From assembly GCA_963774945.1 (NCBI GenBank), contig CAVZHA010000015.1, positions 62,001 through 126,000 of the forward strand: a DNA stretch of 64,000 nt, in the 5' to 3' direction. The first letter of the stretch is position 1; every line of letters starts with the position of its first letter. Positions 26,624 to 34,886 of this stretch are shown piece after piece. A program made the position numbers and the translations under genes. Source of the stretch: Trebonia sp963774945. Lineage in GTDB: Bacteria; Actinomycetota; Actinomycetes; Streptosporangiales; Streptosporangiaceae. The notes beneath the pieces are model-generated. The model was given only the letters and a program-made list of their open reading frames with translations. It was not told the origin of the DNA and searched no databases.

Positions 26624-28059
26624 GCGGACCCGGTTGGGAAGGTTGGCTTGGTCGGCTCGGTTGGCTTCGTTGGCTCGGCTGGGGCGACTCGGGTGTCCTC
26701 GGTGGCCGGGGCGCTCTCGGTGACCGGCCACGGTAGGAGCGCGCGGAGCCGGAACTCTCCGCCCGGGTCGATCCCGTGGTTGATTTCGCCGCCGGTCAAC
26801 CGCACCCGCTCGGACAAGCCGATTAGGCCGGTGCCGGTACCGCTGCCGGTCAATGACGGCTTGGCCAGGGTGGCTAGCCCGGTTCTGGTGGTCTCGTCCG
26901 GGACGCCGCCGCCGACCGACGTGGCTGACCCGTTCGAGATGGCCGACCCGTCGAAGGTGGCCGACCCGTCGGAGGTGGCCGACCCGGCCGAGGTGGCCGA
27001 CCCGGCCGAGGTGGCGGACCCGGCCGAGGTGGCGGACCCGGCCGAGGTGGCGGACCCGGCCGGGTTGGCGGACCCGGCCGGGTTGGTCAGCTCGACGAGC
27101 AGATGATCGCCGGGACGTCCGTCGAGCAGCAGTCGGACCGGCTGTCCGGGCGCGTGCTTGCGGGCGTTGGTCAGCCCCTCCTGTACCACCCGGTAGGCGG
27201 TCCGGTCGAGGGCCAGGGGCAGTTCCCCCGACCGGGACGTCCGGTCCGTCAGCTCGACCGGGGTGCCCGCGTCGCGGGTCTCCGCCACCAGGTCAGCGAC
27301 GTCAGACAGACTCGGTTGCGGGCGCGCCGCACTGGCGCTGTCGTCGTCTCGAAGCACGCTGATGACCTCGCGCAGCTCGTCGAGCGCCTGGTGCACGCCC
27401 GCGCGGACCACCCCGGCGGCGCGGGCGAGCTGCGCGGGCGGGGCGTCCGGGCGGTACTCGAGCGCCCCGGCGTAGGTGGCGAGCAGGGAGAGCCGGTGGG
27501 CGAGCACGTCGTGCATCTCGCGGGCGATGCTCGCCCGCTCGGCCGCGCGAGCCTCGGTGACGCGGCTGGCCTGCTCGGCCTCAGCCCTGATGGCCCGCTC
27601 GCACAGCGAATCGAGCAGCGCCTGCCGGGCTCGCGAGAGCTGTCCCCACCCGACGAGGGCGGCCTCGGCCACGATCACAAGTACGACCCACCAGAAGTAG
27701 GGCAGCGAAGCGATCGGCAGCCAGAGGCCGCGAATCAGATGGGCGACCACGCCCGCGCCGCCGACCGCCGCGGCGACCGCGAAGGGCCTGCGCTGCGCGA
27801 CGTGCAGCGTCGCGTAGGTCGCGGCGGGGGTGGCCGCGGGCGACAGCGCCGCCAGCACTGCCAGCGCCAGCGCGCCGGGGACCGGCCACCGAAGCAGCAC
27901 TGGAAGCAGGGCGCACGCGGCCACGCCGACCGCGACGTCGAGCGCCAGCAATCCGGGCCTCGGGTACGCGCTGAACTCCCCCCAGACCGTCAGCGCCGTC
28001 AACGACCCGATCGCCGCCACCACGGGGACGGTCACCGACAGGCTGGACGATTCGCTCAT
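26620..28059 (-). CDS. NarL-partner sensor histidine kinase with hexapeptide-repeat insertion
   Basis: The 479-residue protein has five to six membrane helices in the first 145 residues, a HisKA_3 domain with REMHDVLAHRLSLL (His183), and HATPase N box VVQEGLTNARKHAP (291-304). Its G box is GTGLIGLSERV (about 409-419). Between them, residues about 326-385 are a low-complexity hexapeptide array (NPAGSA twice, then GSATSA-like units about eight times). The usual DxGxG ATP-lid sequence is not recognisable; NPAGS stands in its place. The C-terminal tail has EPTKPTEPTKPT repeats. It autophosphorylates at His183 and passes phosphate to the adjacent regulator. Confidence 0.9.
   Translation of the reverse strand: MSESSSLSVTVPVVAAIGSLTALTVWGEFSAYPRPGLLALDVAVGVAACALLPVLLRWPVPGALALAVLAALSPAATPAATYATLHVAQRRPFAVAAAVGGAGVVAHLIRGLWLPIASLPYFWWVVLVIVAEAALVGWGQLSRARQALLDSLCERAIRAEAEQASRVTEARAAERASIAREMHDVLAHRLSLLATYAGALEYRPDAPPAQLARAAGVVRAGVHQALDELREVISVLRDDDSASAARPQPSLSDVADLVAETRDAGTPVELTDRTSRSGELPLALDRTAYRVVQEGLTNARKHAPGQPVRLLLDGRPGDHLLVELTNPAGSANPAGSATSAGSATSAGSATSAGSATSAGSATSDGSATFDGSAISNGSATSVGGGVPDETTRTGLATLAKPSLTGSGTGTGLIGLSERVRLTGGEINHGIDPGGEFRLRALLPWPVTESAPATEDTRVAPAEPTKPTEPTKPTFPTGSA
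26921..27086. repeat. 18-bp tandem repeat within the histidine kinase gene
   Basis: About nine to ten units of 18 bp (core GACCCGGCCGAGGTGGC on the plus strand), encoding the hexapeptide array on the minus strand. The units nearest 27000-27060 are almost identical and those at both ends are degenerate. The period is a multiple of three, so copy-number changes stay in frame. Confidence 0.85.
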
Positions 28060-28188
28060 CTGTCCAGGCTAGAGGCCGCCGGGCCGGGCGCGATACCGAC
28101 CAAGGTCGAAGACCGGCCGCCTTAGGTCGCGGGTGACGCCGCCGGGCGGCCGATGCCGTGCCCGGGTCCGCCGGGCGAAGCTGCGGGC

Positions 28189-28914
28189 ATGACGATGAAC
28201 GGATGCAGCAGTGCGGCGATCGAGGTGGAGCGGCTGAGCAAGCGCTACGGCCAAACCGTCGCGGTCGACGACGTGAGCTTCACGGTGGCCGAGGGCGAGA
28301 TCTTCGGCCTGCTCGGCCGTAACGGCGCGGGCAAGTCAACCACGGTGGACTGCCTGGCCGGGCTGCGCGCGCCGGACCAGGGGCGGATCCGGGTGGCCGG
28401 GCTCGAGCCCGGCCGCGACCGGCGCGAGCTGCGCCAGCTGCTCGGCGTCCAGCTGCAGGAGAGCCAGCTCCAGGACAAGCTGACCGTGGCCGAGGCCATG
28501 CGGCTGTACGCGTCCTTCTACCGGCGTCCGGCCGACATCGAGGGGCTGCTGGCGATGCTGGACCTCACCGAGAAGCGGAACACCAGGTACCGGCGGCTGT
28601 CGGGCGGCCAGAAGCAGCGGCTTTCGATCGCGCTCGCGCTCATCGGGCGGCCCCGGGTCGCCATCCTCGACGAGCTCACGACCGGGCTCGACCCGGTCGC
28701 CCGGCGCGACAGCTGGCAGCTGATCGACGACATCAGGAACACCGGGGTCACGATCCTGCTCATCACCCACCTGATGATCGAGGCCGAGCGGCTGTGCGAC
28801 CGGGTCGCGATCATGCGCGACGGCCGGATCGTCGCGCTCGGCACCCCGGCCGCGCTCGGCCGGCCCACCCTCGAAGACGCCTTCGTGGCGCTGACCGACC
28901 GGAGAGTCTCTTGA
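28189..28914 (+). CDS. ABC-2 type transporter ATP-binding protein
   Basis: The 241-residue protein has Walker A GRNGAGKSTT (43-52), signature RLSGGQKQRLSIALAL, Walker B VAILDELTTGLDP and H-loop LITHLMIEAERLCDRVAIM, the DrrA/CcmA-like pattern of drug or antibiotic exporters. ATG 28189 is chosen over the upstream GTG-rich extension because the domain starts there. It is divergent from the two-component system 130 nt away and is followed at once by the permease gene. Confidence 0.92.
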   Translation: MTMNGCSSAAIEVERLSKRYGQTVAVDDVSFTVAEGEIFGLLGRNGAGKSTTVDCLAGLRAPDQGRIRVAGLEPGRDRRELRQLLGVQLQESQLQDKLTVAEAMRLYASFYRRPADIEGLLAMLDLTEKRNTRYRRLSGGQKQRLSIALALIGRPRVAILDELTTGLDPVARRDSWQLIDDIRNTGVTILLITHLMIEAERLCDRVAIMRDGRIVALGTPAALGRPTLEDAFVALTDRRVS

Positions 28915-28916
28915 AC

Positions 28917-29627
28917 ATGCTGAAGATGCTCACGCTGACCGAGGCGCGGCTGCTGTTGCGCGAGCCGCTGGCGTTCTTCTGGGGGGTGGCGTTCCCGATG
29001 GTGCTGCTGACCGTCATGGGGCTGTCCGCCTCCTCGATCGACGGGGTGTCGCTGGTGGCAATCTACGAGCCGATCGTGATCGCGTTCATCAGCGTCGCGT
29101 TCGGCGTCCAGGGGATCCCGGTGCAGATCGCGGGCTACCGGCAGGGGCGGATCCTGCGGCGGCTGGCGACCACCCCGGCCGGCCCGGCCCGGGTGATCGG
29201 CGCGCAGCTGATCGTCAGCCTGGGTGTCATCCTCATCGCGACGATCGGGGTGCTGGCGGTGGGGCGGCTCGGCTTCGGCGTGCCGCTGCCGCGCCAGCCG
29301 CTGGGATTCGCCTTGGTGGTGCTGCTGTCAGCCGCCGCCATGGTGACGATCGGGCTGCTGATCGGCGCGCTCGCGCCGACCGCGCGGTCGGCCGGGGCGG
29401 CCGGGACGGTACTGTTCTTCCCGCTGATGTACTTCGCCGGGCTGTGGACCCCGCAGATGTCGACCTCGGCCAAGCACATCGGGCAGTTCACCCCGCTCGG
29501 GGCGGCCACCCAGGCGCTTGGCGACAGCATGAACGGCGGCTGGCCCCACCCGGCCGCGTTCGCCGTGCTCGCCCTGTGCACCCTCGTCTGCGCGGGGCTG
29601 GCCGCCCGGTTCTTCCGCTGGGAGTAG
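28917..29627 (+). CDS. ABC-2 type transporter permease
   Basis: The 236-residue membrane protein begins MLKMLTLTEARLLLREPLAFFWGVAFPMVLLTVMGL, the cytoplasmic helix and first membrane span of ABC-2 permeases. Further spans are around IVIAFISVAFGVQGI, LIVSLGVILIATIGVLAV, LGFALVVLLSAAAMVTIGLLIGAL, AAGTVLFFPLMYFAGLW and AFAVLALCTLVCAGLAARFF, six in total. A GGAGAG lies about 10 nt before ATG 28917. With the ATPase it should form a homodimeric exporter. Regulation by the adjacent divergent two-component system is inferred from context. Confidence 0.88.
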   Translation: MLKMLTLTEARLLLREPLAFFWGVAFPMVLLTVMGLSASSIDGVSLVAIYEPIVIAFISVAFGVQGIPVQIAGYRQGRILRRLATTPAGPARVIGAQLIVSLGVILIATIGVLAVGRLGFGVPLPRQPLGFALVVLLSAAAMVTIGLLIGALAPTARSAGAAGTVLFFPLMYFAGLWTPQMSTSAKHIGQFTPLGAATQALGDSMNGGWPHPAAFAVLALCTLVCAGLAARFFRWE

Positions 29628-29663
29628 CCTGACGTCCCGAAACGGTTGAATCAGGGAGCGCAG

Positions 29664-30833
29664 ATGCAACGGAGCACTGACCGGATCCTCACGACTCATG
29701 TCGGGGCGCTGCAGCGGCCGGCCGCGCTGTCGAAGGCGATGGCGGCCCAGGGCGAGTGGACGCCGGAGGTGCTCGCCCAGCTCCGGGCCGGGGTCGCGGA
29801 CGTGGTCGGGCGGCAGGAGGCGACCGGGATCGACGTGGTCGACGACGGCGAGTTCGGCAAGACCATGTGGACCCAGTACGTGGTCGACCGGCTCGACGGG
29901 GTTGACAGCCGCGACCCGTCGGCGGTCACCGACCCGCAGATGAAGGGGCGGCTGAAGGGCCGCGACCGTGAGCAGTTCCCTGACTTCTACGCGTGGGCCG
30001 ACGCGAACGCCACCCTGTTCGGCTACATGGAGGACAGCTACTTCTTCTCCCCGCTGGCCCGGCAGCCGGTCGTCACCGGGCCGGTCCGCTACCGGCCCGA
30101 GGCGGTCGGGCGGGACATCGCCAACCTGCGCGCGGCGCTGGCCGGCCAGCCCGACCGGGAGGCGTTCCTGCCGGTCGTGGCGCCCGCCAGCATCGAGGTC
30201 GGGCTGGCCGACGAGCACTACGGCAACCGCGACGACCTGATGCGGGCGGTGGCGGACGCGCTCGCCCAGGAGTACCGGGCGATCGTCGAGGCCGGGTTCA
30301 TCCTGCAGGTCGACGACGCCTGGGTGCCGGCCTCGTGGGACCGCAACCCGGAGTACGACCTGGACTCCTACCGCCGCTACGCGGCGATGAGCATCGAGCT
30401 GCTCAACCACGCCCTGGCCGGGCTGCCGGCCGACCGGATCAGGTACCACCTGTGCTGGGGCAGCTGGCACGGCCCGCACCGCAACGACGTCCCGCTGGCG
30501 GACATCGCCGACATCATGCTGCGGGTCAACGCGGGCGCGTACCTGATCGAGGCGGCCAACTCCCGCCATGAGCACGAGTACCACCTGTGGGAGGACGTCA
30601 AGCTGCCGGAGGGCAAGATCCTCATCCCCGGGGTGGTGACGCACGCGACCAACGCGATCGAGCACCCGGAGCTGGTGGCCGAGCGGATCACCCGCTACGC
30701 CGACCGGCTCGGGGCGGAGAACATCATCGCCGGGGCGGACTGCGGGTTCGGCTCGCGGATCCACCCCGAGCTCGGCTGGGCGAAGCTGGCGGCGCTGGTG
30801 GAGGGGGCCGCCCTCGCGTCCGCCCGCCGCTGA
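29664..30833 (+). CDS. MetE-like (cobalamin-independent methionine synthase II family) protein, copy A
   Basis: The 389-residue protein has the C-terminal catalytic barrel of MetE only, as in the COG0620 stand-alone family that also includes epoxyalkane:coenzyme M transferase. The zinc ligands are in place: YHLCWGSWHGPH (His-x-Cys), the Glu of IEAANSRHEHE and the late Cys of IAGADCGFGSRIHPELGW. The N-terminal HVGALQRP is the usual HxGSxPRP variant. The true substrate (thiol methyl or alkyl transfer) is uncertain. A second copy of this family lies at 37418-38650 on the other strand. Confidence 0.85.
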   Translation: MQRSTDRILTTHVGALQRPAALSKAMAAQGEWTPEVLAQLRAGVADVVGRQEATGIDVVDDGEFGKTMWTQYVVDRLDGVDSRDPSAVTDPQMKGRLKGRDREQFPDFYAWADANATLFGYMEDSYFFSPLARQPVVTGPVRYRPEAVGRDIANLRAALAGQPDREAFLPVVAPASIEVGLADEHYGNRDDLMRAVADALAQEYRAIVEAGFILQVDDAWVPASWDRNPEYDLDSYRRYAAMSIELLNHALAGLPADRIRYHLCWGSWHGPHRNDVPLADIADIMLRVNAGAYLIEAANSRHEHEYHLWEDVKLPEGKILIPGVVTHATNAIEHPELVAERITRYADRLGAENIIAGADCGFGSRIHPELGWAKLAALVEGAALASARR

Positions 30834-30870
30834 CCGCCGCTGGCCGGTCGCGGCCGGCTTAGCCGGGGCG

Positions 30871-31497
30871 CTAGTTGCTGCGCGTGCGCCCTTCGGCGAA
30901 GAAGGCGGTGACGGCGGCCGCGTCGGGCAGCTCGGTCAGCGGCACGGCCGCGCCGAACGGGGCGTTCCAGAACCCGTCGCCGACCGGCGGGCGGGCGACG
31001 CCCACGTACGCGTACGGCTCCTCGATGAAGCCGTCGCCTGGCGACACCCCGAAGTTCGCCTCCTGTACCCGGATCGCCACGTCGAAGTGCTCGGGCCACA
31101 GCACCGGCGTCTCGGCCGGGGCGAACGCGATCAGCGCGTCGTGGCCGCGGCCGAGCGCGCCCATGATCACGTCGGCCTGACCAGAGTGCAATGTCAGCGT
31201 CTCGTCGGGGTCGACCCCGGCCCCGTCGTCGTAGGCGCCCTCCGGCCGGCCCGCCGTCACCCCGAGCTCGGCTCCGATCGCGCGGGCGGTGTGACCGTCG
31301 ATCGGGACCGCCGCTCCCCCGGACCCGACGACGCCGGCGCCGACGGCGCGCAGCTCCGGTGCGAGGACGGTCGCGAAACCGCCGGGTACCACCCGTAGCC
31401 GCAGCTTGCCGGTGGCCCGGTACTGCGGGCCTGCCAGCACAAGCTCGGCCACCGCGTGCAGGGTGCGGCGCGTCAGCGCGAGCTGTTCGTAGCCCAT
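30871..31497 (-). CDS. Conserved hypothetical protein
   Basis: The 208-residue protein has no domain I can name. Features: an Arg/Leu-rich N-terminal helix (LALTRRTLHAVAELVLAGPQ), a beta-rich middle (GKLRLRVVPGGFATV), and a C-terminal segment, FDVAIRVQEANFGVSPGDGFIEEPYAYVGVARPP, ending with FWNAPFGAAVPLTELPDAAAVTAFFAEG. It is transcribed convergently with the MetE-like gene and lies 50 nt downstream of a PadR gene on the same strand, so it may belong to that operon. Confidence 0.7.
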   Translation of the reverse strand: MGYEQLALTRRTLHAVAELVLAGPQYRATGKLRLRVVPGGFATVLAPELRAVGAGVVGSGGAAVPIDGHTARAIGAELGVTAGRPEGAYDDGAGVDPDETLTLHSGQADVIMGALGRGHDALIAFAPAETPVLWPEHFDVAIRVQEANFGVSPGDGFIEEPYAYVGVARPPVGDGFWNAPFGAAVPLTELPDAAAVTAFFAEGRTRSN

Positions 31498-31547
31498 GGC
31501 GTCGTCCTCTCCCGGTTTGCCGGGCGCGAACCCGCGCCAGGGACGCC

Positions 31548-32135
31548 TCAGTCTAGGCCGCCTCGCCCTCGGCTCCGGGAAGAATCCGCCAGCCGGGCGA
31601 TCGCCTGGTCGGCCCAGGCGAGGCTGGCCCGGTGCACCGCCAGGCCGTGCTCGACCGCCAGCGCCGGGTACGGATTCGCGGCCGCGTCGATGGCGGCGGC
31701 CTGCCGCTCGAGCCCGCCGACGAGCCCCTCCAGCGCCGCCCGGAGGCTGGTCAGGAACCCGATCACGGTGTCGGCGGGCAGCACCTGCGGCATCATCACG
31801 AAGCGGAGCAGGTGCAGGCCGAGATCCTGGGCGACCGTCTCCGGCACGATCGGCTGCCGCAGCCAGTCGAGGTGGGCCTGCCTTCCGTCGTCGGTCAGCC
31901 GGTAGCGCCGCCGCGGGCGGCCGTGGGCGGCCTGCGGCAGCGCCTCCGAGGCGAGCAGACCGCGCTGCTCCAGCCGCTCGAGGGCCGGGTAGAGGGCGCC
32001 CGAGCTCGGCTGGTAGACGCCGAGCGAGGTGGTCGCGAACCGCCGCTTGAGGTCGTAGCCGGTCGACGGCTGGAGCGAGATCATCCCCAGCAGCGCCTGC
32101 TCGAAGCCGGTCAGCCGGGATCGCGGGACGCTCAC
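31548..32135 (-). CDS. PadR family transcriptional regulator
   Basis: The 195-residue protein has the PadR winged helix (FEQALLGMISLQPSTGYDLKRRFATTSLGVYQPSSGALYPALERLEQRGLLAS, RRRYRLTDDGRQAHLDWL) and a helical C-terminal region (residues about 100-185). It is divergent from a membrane-protein gene at 32217, with a perfect palindrome at 32184-32206 between them. It should repress that gene and itself. Confidence 0.92.
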   Translation of the reverse strand: MSVPRSRLTGFEQALLGMISLQPSTGYDLKRRFATTSLGVYQPSSGALYPALERLEQRGLLASEALPQAAHGRPRRRYRLTDDGRQAHLDWLRQPIVPETVAQDLGLHLLRFVMMPQVLPADTVIGFLTSLRAALEGLVGGLERQAAAIDAAANPYPALAVEHGLAVHRASLAWADQAIARLADSSRSRGRGGLD

Positions 32136-32183
32136 CGCAGCTCGGGCCGCGGCCGGTTGGTCTTCATCGGGTGCACGGGCTTT

Positions 32184-32206
32184 CTATAGGTCGTTTCGAC
32201 CTATAG
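32184..32206. promoter_or_regulatory. PadR operator: perfect 10-bp inverted repeat, 3-nt spacer
   Basis: CTATAGGTCG (32184-32193) and CGACCTATAG (32197-32206) are exact reverse complements separated by TTT. The site lies 48 nt upstream of the PadR start and 10 nt upstream of GTG 32217. The latter spacing leaves no room for a conventional leader, so the membrane-protein mRNA may be leaderless. Confidence 0.8.
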
Positions 32207-32216
32207 GGTATGCCCC

Positions 32217-33077
32217 GTGGAGACCGGGCGGCTGCGATCGATCGCGATGATCGCGATCTTCGATATCGGCGGGCCCCTGCTGGCCTACCACCTGCTCCAG
32301 TCGAACGGGGTCGCCGCGGTGCCCGCGCTGGTGCTGAGCGGCGTGCTCCCGGCCGTCGGAGTGATCATCGGCATCGTCAGGCACCGCCGGGTGGACGCGG
32401 TCGGTGTGCTGGTGCTTGCGGGCATCGTCGTCGGCGCGATCCTGGGGCTGGTCAGCCGCAACCCGAAGCTGGTGCTTGACGAGGATTCGGTCTCCACCGG
32501 CGTGTTCGGGCTGATCTGCCTAGGGTCGCTGGCGACCGACAAGCCGATGATGTACCGGTTCGCGCTTGAGTTCATGGGCCCGGAGACCGAGCGCGGCCGG
32601 GAGTTCGCGGGGCTGCGGCAGTACCAGGAGTTCCGGCGCGCGTTCGTCGTCATCACCGTCGTCTGGGGCGCCGCGTACCTGATCGAGGCCGCCGCCCGGG
32701 TGGTCATCGTGCAGACCAGCTCGGCCGGGACCGCGCTGGCGGTGTCGAAGGTGCTGCCGTACGCGGTGGCGGGCGTGCTGATCGCATGGACGGTCGGCTA
32801 CGGCCGGTACCAGCGGCGCCAGGGCGAGCGGATAGCGGCCGCGTACGCGGCGGCGGCGGAGACGGGCGAGGGCGACGACGGCGTGGAGGCCACGGAGGCG
32901 AACGGGGGCGACGCGGGCGCGGAGGCTTACGGGGGCGACGCGGGCGCGGACACGAGCGCGGGCAACGGAGGGGCAGGGGCGAGCGCGGGTGACAGGAGGG
33001 CAGCGGCGAGCGACGGTGACGGAGGGGCAGCGGTGAGTGAGGACGCAGCGGGTGAGGTGGACTGGAAGAGCGGGTGA
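32217..33077 (+). CDS. VC0807-like integral membrane protein with acidic repeat tail
   Basis: The 286-residue protein has about five to six membrane helices in residues 1-200 (IAMIAIFDIGGPLLAYHLL, LVLSGVLPAVGVIIGIV, VGVLVLAGIVVGAILGLV, FVVITVVWGAAYLIEAAARVV, VLPYAVAGVLIAWTVGYG). Residues about 216-286 are a Gly/Ala/Asp-rich tail with GGDAGA-type repeats and no hydrophobic segment. The core is like VC0807-family proteins, whose role is unknown. GTG 32217 lies just after the PadR palindrome; induction by release of PadR is inferred. Confidence 0.8.
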   Translation: METGRLRSIAMIAIFDIGGPLLAYHLLQSNGVAAVPALVLSGVLPAVGVIIGIVRHRRVDAVGVLVLAGIVVGAILGLVSRNPKLVLDEDSVSTGVFGLICLGSLATDKPMMYRFALEFMGPETERGREFAGLRQYQEFRRAFVVITVVWGAAYLIEAAARVVIVQTSSAGTALAVSKVLPYAVAGVLIAWTVGYGRYQRRQGERIAAAYAAAAETGEGDDGVEATEANGGDAGAEAYGGDAGADTSAGNGGAGASAGDRRAAASDGDGGAAVSEDAAGEVDWKSG

Positions 33078-33127
33078 GGTGGACTGCAAGAGCGGGTGCG
33101 GTGATCCGGAAGTGAGAAGATGGGGCT

Positions 33128-33598
33128 ATGGCACAGCGACCGCCGGTCCCGCCGTTCACTGCGGAGACCGCCGCCCAGAAGGTCCGGGCGGCCGAGGACG
33201 CCTGGAACAGCCGCGACCCGGAGCGGGTCTCCCTGGCGTATACCGAAGACAGCCGGTGGCGTAACCGCTCGCAGTTCATCAACGGGCGAGCGGAGATCGT
33301 CGCCTTCCTGACTGAGAAGTGGCGCCGCGAGCACGAGTACCGGCTGATCAAGGAGCTCTGGGCGTTCGCCGGCGACCGGATCGCGGTGCGGTTCGCCTAC
33401 GAGTGGCACGACGACGCCGGGCAGTGGTACCGCGCCTACGGCAACGAGAACTGGCAGTTCGACGCCGACGGGTTCATGGCCGAGCGGCACGCGAGCATCA
33501 ATGACGTGCCCATCGCCGAGGCCGACCGGAGGTTCCACTGGGACCGCTCCGGCCCCCGGCCGCAGGATCATCCGGGCCTCAGCGACCTGGGACTGTAA
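33128..33598 (+). CDS. DUF1348 / NTF2-like family protein
   Basis: The 156-residue protein closely follows the DUF1348 pattern: AEDAWNSRDPERVSLAYTEDSRWRNRSQFINGRAEIVAFLTEKWRREHEYRLIKELWAF, then RFAYEWHDDAGQWYRAYGNENWQFDADGFM and a C-terminal RRFHWDRSGPRPQDHPGLSDLGL. These are small SnoaL-like cone-shaped proteins, sometimes with enzymatic roles, but the activity of this group is not established. Confidence 0.9.
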   Translation: MAQRPPVPPFTAETAAQKVRAAEDAWNSRDPERVSLAYTEDSRWRNRSQFINGRAEIVAFLTEKWRREHEYRLIKELWAFAGDRIAVRFAYEWHDDAGQWYRAYGNENWQFDADGFMAERHASINDVPIAEADRRFHWDRSGPRPQDHPGLSDLGL

Positions 33599-33614
33599 AC
33601 CGGGGTTCGTGAGA

Positions 33615-34421
33615 ATGCCAGACCGAGATACGCAGATGCCTCAGGAAGGCGCTGCCGAGAGTGGTCAGGGCGAGCAGGGGATGAGGCTGTCCAAGAGCGC
33701 GCCACTGGCCCAGGCGTTGGTGGAAACGATCCATGCTGGTGAGGTCGAGTCGCTGATCGAGTTGCTGAGAGAGCATCCGGGTCTGGCCTCAGCGCGAACC
33801 GTTGATGACCAGGGCCGCTCGGGAACGCCACTGCACATGGCGGCCGATTGGCCGGGTTTCTTCGCGCGCGGGCCGGAGGTAGTCGCTGTCCTGATCGCGG
33901 CGGGTGCCGATCCCAGCGCTCCGGCGGAGGGAAGTTGGCACGCCGAGACGCCACTGCACTGGGCGGCCAGCAGCGATGATGTCGAGGTGGCGAGGGCGCT
34001 GATCGACGGCGGGGCCGACATTGAGGCGACCGGAGCGTCAATTGCTGGCGGCACCCCGCTCGATGATGCGGTCGGCTACGGTTGCTGGCGGGTAGCTCGT
34101 CTGCTGGTCGAACGCGGTGCACGAGTTGACCGGCTCTGGCACGCCTCGGCGCTTGGCATGATGACCCGTGTCGAGGAGCTGCTCGCCGCTTCACCCCCAA
34201 CCCGCCAGCAGCTCACTGACGCTTTCTGGCAGGCCTGTCACGGTGGTGAGCGACGTATGGCCGAGCATCTGCTCAGCCTCGGTGCCGATCTAAATGGCAC
34301 CCCGTCATGGGGTGGCAACAGACCCCTGGACGCGGCCGACGGCATAGACACCGGCCGCGAGGCTCTCGTGAACTGGCTACGCGGCCAGGGGGCCACAAAG
34401 TCAGGCGAAACCGCCACGTAA
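33615..34421 (+). CDS. Ankyrin repeat protein
   Basis: The 268-residue protein contains four to five ankyrin units: GTPLHMAADWPGFFARGPEVVAVLIAAGADPS, ETPLHWAASSDDVEVARALIDGGADIEAT, GTPLDDAVGYGCWRVARLLVERGARVD, then a divergent pair ending in AEHLLSLGADLNG. It is a cytoplasmic protein-protein interaction module with no enzymatic domain. ATG 33681 (MRLSKSAP) is an alternative start. The sequence is somewhat less GC-rich than its neighbours. The partner is unknown. Confidence 0.85.
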   Translation: MPDRDTQMPQEGAAESGQGEQGMRLSKSAPLAQALVETIHAGEVESLIELLREHPGLASARTVDDQGRSGTPLHMAADWPGFFARGPEVVAVLIAAGADPSAPAEGSWHAETPLHWAASSDDVEVARALIDGGADIEATGASIAGGTPLDDAVGYGCWRVARLLVERGARVDRLWHASALGMMTRVEELLAASPPTRQQLTDAFWQACHGGERRMAEHLLSLGADLNGTPSWGGNRPLDAADGIDTGREALVNWLRGQGATKSGETAT

Positions 34422-34518
34422 GTCGCCGCTCGATGCCAGAGCGGAGCCGCCTTAGTCAAGTATGCGACATAGCGCTCCCGCGCATGGCGCCCGCGCCGCG
34501 CCGACTACGGCAACTTAT

Positions 34519-34550
34519 GTACCTTGACAGTTACGTAACTGACTTGGTAC
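34519..34550. promoter_or_regulatory. ArsR operator and promoter of the ArsR-SRPBCC operon
   Basis: A 32-bp imperfect palindrome runs from GTACC (34519) to GGTAC (34550), with the exact 14-bp centre CAGTTACGTAACTG at 34528-34541. It overlaps a good -35 TTGACA (34524-34529); a TACGTT at 34548-34553 is a fair -10 at 18 nt. The start of transcription would fall at or next to GTG 34560, so the mRNA is probably leaderless and fully blocked by bound ArsR. Confidence 0.75.
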
Positions 34551-34559
34551 GTTCATGGC

Positions 34560-34886
34560 GTGGAAGCTGTTCTGCGGGCGCTGGCGGACGAGAGCCGTCG
34601 GACGATGCTGGAGGCGCTGACGGCCGGGCCTGCCACCGCGGGCGAGCTGGCGGCGCTGCTGCCGATCGCCCGCCCGGGGGTGTCACGGCACCTGCGGGTG
34701 CTGCGCGAGGCGGGGCTGGTCGACGTGCGCGAGGAGGCGCAGCGGCGGGTTTACAGCCTGCGGGCCGAGCCGCTGGCCGAGGTCGACGAGTGGCTCGGCC
34801 GGTACCGGGCGCTGTGGGAGAACCGGCTCGACGCCCTGCACACCGAGATCGCCCGCGGCAAGCACGAGCGAAGGAGCACCGAATGA
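34560..34886 (+). CDS. ArsR-family HTH regulator of SRPBCC operon
   Basis: The 108-residue protein is a compact winged helix: VLRALADESRRTMLEALTAGPATAGELAALLPIARPGVSRHLRVLREAGLVDVREEAQRRVYSLRAEPLAEVDEWL. No metal-binding Cys pair is present, as in the ArsR members paired with AHSA1 genes. It starts at GTG 34560, immediately after the promoter/operator palindrome, and its stop overlaps the next ATG in ATGA (34883-34886). Autorepression is inferred. Confidence 0.9.
   Translation: MEAVLRALADESRRTMLEALTAGPATAGELAALLPIARPGVSRHLRVLREAGLVDVREEAQRRVYSLRAEPLAEVDEWLGRYRALWENRLDALHTEIARGKHERRSTE

Noticed and set aside
26921..27086. The 18-bp and 30-bp repeats considered as CRISPR arrays
   Set aside because: Units are contiguous with no unique spacers, lie in coding frames and have no adjacent cas genes.
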